From Blastomonas fulva (lineage in GTDB: Bacteria; Pseudomonadota; Alphaproteobacteria; Sphingomonadales; Sphingomonadaceae): a DNA stretch of 64,000 nt. The stretch covers positions 2,270,501-2,334,500 of the forward strand of contig NZ_CP020083.1 of NCBI RefSeq assembly GCF_003431825.1. Direction: 5' to 3'. The notes under the pieces are model-generated. The model made no database searches. It was not told where the DNA came from and worked only from the letters and a program-made list of their open reading frames with translations. Every line of letters starts with the position of its first letter. Within the stretch, counting starts at the first letter, position 1. Shown piece by piece: positions 60,310-64,000 of this stretch. The translations under genes were made by a program, and so were the position numbers.

Positions 60310-61053
60310 TTATCCCAGCTTCTCCATCACCTCGTCCGAAACCTCATAATTGCCCCAGACGGTCTGGACGTCGTCGTCATCGTCGAGCGCGTCGATCAGC
60401 TTGAACAGCGTCTGGGCGTCGGCTTCGGCGACATCGACGCGGACCTGCGGGCGCCAGGCGAGCTTCACGCTCTCCGCTTCGCCCAATGCCTTTTCCAGCT
60501 CGCCGGAAACCGCGTGCAGGTCTTCCATGTTGGTCCAGATGTCGTGGCCGTCTTCGGTCGACTCGATGTCTTCCGCGCCCGCTTCCATCGCGGCCTCGAG
60601 CACCTTTTCCTCGTCGCCTGCGCTTGCGGGATAAGTGATCAGGCCCATGCGGTCGAAGCCGTGGCTCACCGCGCCGGACGCGCCCAAGTTGCCACCGTTT
60701 TTGCTGAACGCGGTGCGGACATTGGTCGCGGTGCGGTTGCGGTTGTCGGTCAGCGCCTCGACGATCAGCGCAATGCCGCCCGGGCCATAGCCTTCGTAGC
60801 GGATTTCTTCGTAATCCTCGCCGCCGGCGGCCGACGCCTTGTCGATCGCGCGCTGAATGTTGTCCTTGGGCATCGACTGCGCCTTGGCCGCGTTGACCGC
60901 GAGCCGCAGGCGCGGGTTCATGTCAGGGTCTGGCATGCCCATCTTGGCGGCCACGGTAATTTCGCGGCTGAGCTTGGAAAACATCGCCGAGCGCTTTTTG
61001 TCCTGCGCGCCCTTGCGGTGCATGATGTTCTTGAATTTGCTATGGCCTGCCAT
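60310..61053 (-). CDS. yebC: YebC/PmpR-family protein
   Basis: A 247-residue member of the YebC/PmpR/TACO1 family: [39 protein letters not shown] at the start, [50 protein letters not shown], and a C-terminal domain. Recent work links YebC to relief of ribosome stalling on proline-rich stretches, while older work calls it a transcription regulator. It is placed with ruvC-ruvA-ruvB as in many bacteria. It starts at ATG 61053. Confidence 0.96.
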   Translation of the reverse strand: MAGHSKFKNIMHRKGAQDKKRSAMFSKLSREITVAAKMGMPDPDMNPRLRLAVNAAKAQSMPKDNIQRAIDKASAAGGEDYEEIRYEGYGPGGIALIVEALTDNRNRTATNVRTAFSKNGGNLGASGAVSHGFDRMGLITYPASAGDEEKVLEAAMEAGAEDIESTEDGHDIWTNMEDLHAVSGELEKALGEAESVKLAWRPQVRVDVAEADAQTLFKLIDALDDDDDVQTVWGNYEVSDEVMEKLG

Positions 61054-61122
61054 GGCGGATTTCTGCCTGTTCAGTTAAGGTGATGCGAATGCTGGTGCGC
61101 GCCTTTACACCAGCCAGATGGT

Positions 61123-61617
61123 TCATAGCAACCGCTGCCACCAGCCGACATCGCGCCAGCCGCCCAGCTTCCAGCCGACCTCGCGATATATGCCGACGGG
61201 CACCATCCCCATCGCCTCGTGCAGCGCGATGCTTGCCGGGTTGGGCAGCGCGATCCCGGCGAACACCGCGTGGATCGAGCGGCTGCGCAGCCGTTCGAAC
61301 AGCGCGGTGTACAGTGCGCGGCCGAGCCCCTGGCCCTGTGCGGCTGGCGCGACATAGATCGCGATATCGGCAGAGGTGGCATAGGCGGCGCGGACCCGGT
61401 GCGGGCTGGCATAGGCATAGCCCATGACTGCGCCGTCCAGCTCCGCCACCACCCAGCCGTGCGAACTGCCATGGCTCGAAATCCGCGTGGCCATCTCCGC
61501 AGCACCGGGCGCCTGTGTCTCGAAGCTGACCCAGCTGTCGGTCACGAACGGCGCGTAGATGGCGGCAAGCGCTGCGCCATCTGCCGCACTGGCATCGCGG
61601 ATGTGCAGCGCCGCCAT
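61123..61617 (-). CDS. GNAT-family N-acetyltransferase (phosphinothricin acetyltransferase-like)
   Basis: A 164-residue GNAT enzyme: IRDASAADGAALAAIYAPFVTDSWVSFETQAPGAAEMATRI, WVVAELDGAVMGYAYASPHRVRAAYATSADIAIYVAPAAQGQGLGRALYTALFERL with the acetyl-CoA loop QGQGLG (about 95-100), and NPASIALHEAMGMVPVGIYREVGWKLGGWRDVGWWQ. The pattern fits the PAT/methionine-sulfoximine acetyltransferase class. The natural substrate is unknown. Confidence 0.88.
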   Translation of the reverse strand: MAALHIRDASAADGAALAAIYAPFVTDSWVSFETQAPGAAEMATRISSHGSSHGWVVAELDGAVMGYAYASPHRVRAAYATSADIAIYVAPAAQGQGLGRALYTALFERLRSRSIHAVFAGIALPNPASIALHEAMGMVPVGIYREVGWKLGGWRDVGWWQRLL

Positions 61618-61639
61618 CGTGCCGGTTCAGACCAGGGTC

Positions 61640-61885
61640 TCAGCCAAGGCCGAGAGCGGCCTTGTAGGTGTCGAGGATCAGTTCCATTTCCTGGCGGTCA
61701 TGCGGTTCCATTTTGCGCAGGCGCACGATCTGGCGCATGATCTTGGGGTCGTACCCTTGCGATTTCGCTTCGGCATAGGTGTCGCGAATGTCATCGGCGA
61801 CGCCCTTTTTCTCTTCTTCCAGACGCTCGATACGCTCGATGAAAAGGCGCAGCTGATCGTCAGCCGACATGATGGGTTCGCTCAT
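61640..61885 (-). CDS. gapR: GapR-family nucleoid protein (DUF2312)
   Basis: An 81-residue coiled-coil protein: [73 protein letters not shown]. This is the DUF2312 family, known as GapR in Caulobacter, a clamp that binds overtwisted AT-rich DNA ahead of replication and transcription and helps gyrase. Its length and the [15 protein letters not shown] helix are fully conserved. It is only found in alphaproteobacteria and their phages. Confidence 0.95.
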   Translation of the reverse strand: MSEPIMSADDQLRLFIERIERLEEEKKGVADDIRDTYAEAKSQGYDPKIMRQIVRLRKMEPHDRQEMELILDTYKAALGLG

Positions 61886-61951
61886 GATATGTCTTTCATT
61901 TCGGGTGGGGCGCCGGGCGAATCTCCCGGTGCAAAATGGTGGACCGCTCCC

Positions 61952-62275
61952 TTAAGGGTGGTCGGCGTTCTTCGCCACGCTTTCCTTCATCCGGGCAAGC
62001 TGTTCTTCGCTGGCCTCGCCCTGATAGCGCGATTTCCATGTCGCAAAGTCCATGCCGTAGATCAGGCGGCGCGCAGCATCGCGGTCCTCGGCGCCGCCTG
62101 CTTCCTGCACCCAGTCAGCCAGGCAGTTGCGGCAGAAACCGGCGAGCCCCATCAGGTCGATGTTTTCCGCATCATGCCGGTGGCGCAGGTGGCGCACCAG
62201 GCGGCGAAAGGCTTGGGCAGCGACCTCGTCGGGGATGTCGACATCCATGGGCGGGGCGGGAACGGAATTGGTCAT
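61952..62275 (-). CDS. DUF1244 family protein
   Basis: A 107-residue protein with AAQAFRRLVRHLRHRHDAENIDLMGLAGFCRNCLADWVQEA and RRLIYGMDFATWKSRYQGEASEEQLARM. The conserved GFCRNCL with two cysteines is the DUF1244 hallmark, and may bind metal. It is a small conserved protein of unknown function, common in alphaproteobacteria and gammaproteobacteria. ATG 62275 has GGA-rich sequence upstream. It is divergent from pyk. Confidence 0.92.
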   Translation of the reverse strand: MTNSVPAPPMDVDIPDEVAAQAFRRLVRHLRHRHDAENIDLMGLAGFCRNCLADWVQEAGGAEDRDAARRLIYGMDFATWKSRYQGEASEEQLARMKESVAKNADHP

Positions 62276-62386
62276 CAGATTATTTCCAGAACGGTTTTGC
62301 GATTGGTGTTGCACTGGCCTAAGCATCGCATAGATATTTCGTCACAACGCAAACGGTTGCGGCGCAGACCAGTCCAGGGGATTTGA

Positions 62387-63844
62387 GTGAGCAAGACTAT
62401 CGCCAAGCGCAGCCGCAAGGTCAAGATTCTCGCAACGCTGGGTCCGGCCAGCAGCAGCGCCGAAATGATCGAAAGGCTGTTCCGGGCAGGGGCCGATGCC
62501 TTCCGCGTCAACATGAGCCATGGCGACCATGCTACCCACGCCGCGACGATCAATACCATCCGCCAGATCGAAACCAGACTGCAGCGGCCGATCACCATCC
62601 TGTGCGATTTGCAGGGTCCGAAATTGCGCGTCGGAACGTTCGAAGGCGGCAAGGCTTTCCTCAAGCACGGCCAGCACTTCACGCTCGATTCGAACCCCGC
62701 GCCGGGCAATGACGAGCGCGCATATCTGCCGCATAAGGAGATTTTCGCCGCGCTCGACAAGGGCCAGCGGCTGCTGATCGACGACGGCAAGATGGTGTTG
62801 CGCGTGCTGCGTCCCGGCGAGAGCGAAATCCTGTGCTCGGTCGAGGTCGGCGGCTTCATCTCGGACCGCAAGGGGCTGAACGTGCCCGACAGCCTGGTGC
62901 CCATGGCGGCGCTGACCGAGAAGGACCGGCGCGATCTGGCGTTCGCGCTCGAAATGGGCGCGGACTGGATCGCATTGAGCTTTGTCCAGCGCCCCGATGA
63001 CGTCGCCGAAGCACGCAGCCTGATCGGCGGACGCGCGGCACTGATTGCCAAGATCGAAAAGCCCGCCGCGCTGAATTCGCTCGAAGAGATCATCGAGCTT
63101 TCCGACGCAGTGATGGTCGCTCGCGGCGACCTTGGCGTGGAAATGGCGCCCGAAGAGGTGCCGGTGATGCAGAAGCGCATCGTCGAAACCGCGCGCCGTT
63201 CGGGCAAGCCGGTTGTGGTGGCGACGCAGATGCTCGAATCGATGATCACCAGCCCGTCGCCCACCCGCGCCGAAGTTTCGGACGTCGCCAATGCGGTGTA
63301 CGACGGCGCCGACGCGGTGATGCTGTCGGCCGAAACCGCTGCTGGCGACTGGCCGGAGCTCGCCGTCGGCATGATGGACCGCATCGCCACCCAGGTGGAG
63401 GGCGACCCCGGCTATGCCGCGCGCGTGCACTTCATCGAGACCTTGCCCGATTCGACCACGGCCGATGCGCTTTCGGCGGCGTGCAGCGAGATCGCCAACA
63501 CCGTGCGGGTGAGCGCGATCGTGTGCTTCACGCTGTCCGGCTCGACCGCGCGGCGCGTGTCGCGCGAGAGGCCGTCGGTGCCGGTGATGGTGCTGACCCC
63601 GTCGCGCGAGACCGCGCGCCGCGTCGGGCTGCTCTGGGGTGCCTATCCGGTGGTGACCCGCGACATCGGCAGCTTCGAGGAGATGATCGGCAAGGGCAAG
63701 CGCATGGCGTTGCGCCATGGCTTTGGCGAAGCCGGCGGTCGGATCATCACGCTGGCGGGCGTGCCTTTCGGCACCCCGGGATCGACCAATGTGCTACACA
63801 TCGTGACGCTGACCGGCGAGGAGCTCAAGGGCTACAAGGACTGA
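62387..63844 (+). CDS. pyk: Pyruvate kinase
   Basis: A 485-residue enzyme. It has KVKILATLGPASSSAEMIERLFRAGADAFRVNMSHG, ILCDLQGPKLRVGTF (about 80-94), the catalytic IAKIEKPAALNSLEEIIELSDAVMVARGDLGVEMAPEEVPVMQKRIV (about 222-267) and SGKPVVVATQMLESM. It makes pyruvate and ATP from PEP and ADP. GTG 62387 has AGGGGA upstream. The C-terminal allosteric domain is present, although no regulator can be inferred. Confidence 0.97.
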   Translation: MSKTIAKRSRKVKILATLGPASSSAEMIERLFRAGADAFRVNMSHGDHATHAATINTIRQIETRLQRPITILCDLQGPKLRVGTFEGGKAFLKHGQHFTLDSNPAPGNDERAYLPHKEIFAALDKGQRLLIDDGKMVLRVLRPGESEILCSVEVGGFISDRKGLNVPDSLVPMAALTEKDRRDLAFALEMGADWIALSFVQRPDDVAEARSLIGGRAALIAKIEKPAALNSLEEIIELSDAVMVARGDLGVEMAPEEVPVMQKRIVETARRSGKPVVVATQMLESMITSPSPTRAEVSDVANAVYDGADAVMLSAETAAGDWPELAVGMMDRIATQVEGDPGYAARVHFIETLPDSTTADALSAACSEIANTVRVSAIVCFTLSGSTARRVSRERPSVPVMVLTPSRETARRVGLLWGAYPVVTRDIGSFEEMIGKGKRMALRHGFGEAGGRIITLAGVPFGTPGSTNVLHIVTLTGEELKGYKD

Positions 63845-63889
63845 TCAGCGTGCTGCAGGCGCCAAACATACCGCCGCTCTGCCCTGAAA

Positions 63890-64000
63890 TCAGATCGTCG
63901 CGATGTTGAACACATCCCGAGCCGCCAGATCGGCATAGAGGGCAGGTGCATCGCGGAACAGGTGCCCCTGCAGGCCGCAGGCGATCGCGCCCTGGATGTT
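63890..64000 (-). CDS. 3' end of a probable HAD-family hydrolase (cut by window edge)
   Basis: Thirty-six codons and a stop on the minus strand read NIQGAIACGLQGHLF, then RDAPALYADLAARDVFN and a short end. The pattern (N-x-x-GA-x-ACGLQGHLF-x-D) is the C-terminal core of HAD-IA type phosphatases, in which this segment follows the GD-x-x-x-D motif. The remainder lies to the right. It converges with pyk. Only a fragment is visible, so the substrate class cannot be given. Confidence 0.5.
   Translation of the reverse strand, partial: NIQGAIACGLQGHLFRDAPALYADLAARDVFNIATI

Overview
The window reads as a high-GC alphaproteobacterial chromosome, most likely a sphingomonad (order Sphingomonadales; Sphingomonas/Sphingopyxis/Blastomonas-like). 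Support comes from alphaproteobacterial small proteins (GapR/DUF2312, DUF1244, DUF2093), an F0 operon with both b and b' subunits and no F1 genes beside it, and two large TonB-dependent receptors clustered with 2-oxoglutarate/Fe(II) dioxygenases. Genus and species cannot be fixed from the sequence alone.

Region 1 (1-11079) is the right-hand end of an integrated mobile element. It carries an AlpA-like HTH protein cut by the window edge, two RovC/DUF2285-type regulators, DUF932, DUF736 and a very large ParB-like protein, all on the minus strand and separated by long palindrome-rich non-coding DNA. A CopG/RelE toxin-antitoxin pair and a large serine recombinase lie at the end. The recombinase reading frame runs into the 3' half of a tRNA-Ser(GGA) gene and stops inside it, so the tRNA gene is almost certainly the attachment site. 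Inside the element, on the opposite strand to its backbone and apparently lower in GC, is a three-gene cargo operon: TIR-domain protein, caspase-like protease, and a small RyR-like protein. This is the most exciting system in the window. It resembles the TIR plus caspase anti-phage logic of type IV Thoeris, with an extra tightly coupled third gene.

Region 2 (11138-31037) is chromosomal. It holds a cyclase-domain protein, a periplasmic cyclophilin, alanine dehydrogenase, an SDR, a membrane-anchored HTH-TPR regulator, tRNA-Met(CAT), a ferredoxin reductase-like flavoprotein, a complete tripartite RND efflux operon (MFP-RND-OMF), a DEAD-box helicase with a repetitive basic tail, a TylF-like methyltransferase, a BaiN/YhiN flavoprotein and RadC.

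Region 3 (31157-46236) is core housekeeping: the YdbH-YnbE-YdbL envelope operon, ATP synthase F0 genes (atpI-B-E-F'-F), uvrC-recO-leuB, and purD and xseA diverging from overlapping start codons, followed by DUF2093 and an M23 peptidase.

Region 4 (46507-56453) looks like an iron/TonB island: two TonB receptors, a TPR-2OG oxygenase, two related 2OG oxygenases and a PepSY protein, with Fur-box-like sites in the two control regions.

Region 5 (56461-63844) contains ruvB, ruvA, ruvC, yebC, a GNAT acetyltransferase, gapR, DUF1244 and pyk. The Holliday-junction genes have been interrupted twice: by a ParDE-like pair plus an exported protein between ruvA and ruvB, and by a DUF559 nuclease gene enclosed exactly between perfect 39-bp inverted repeats just upstream of ruvC. 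The window ends in the 3' end of a probable HAD hydrolase.
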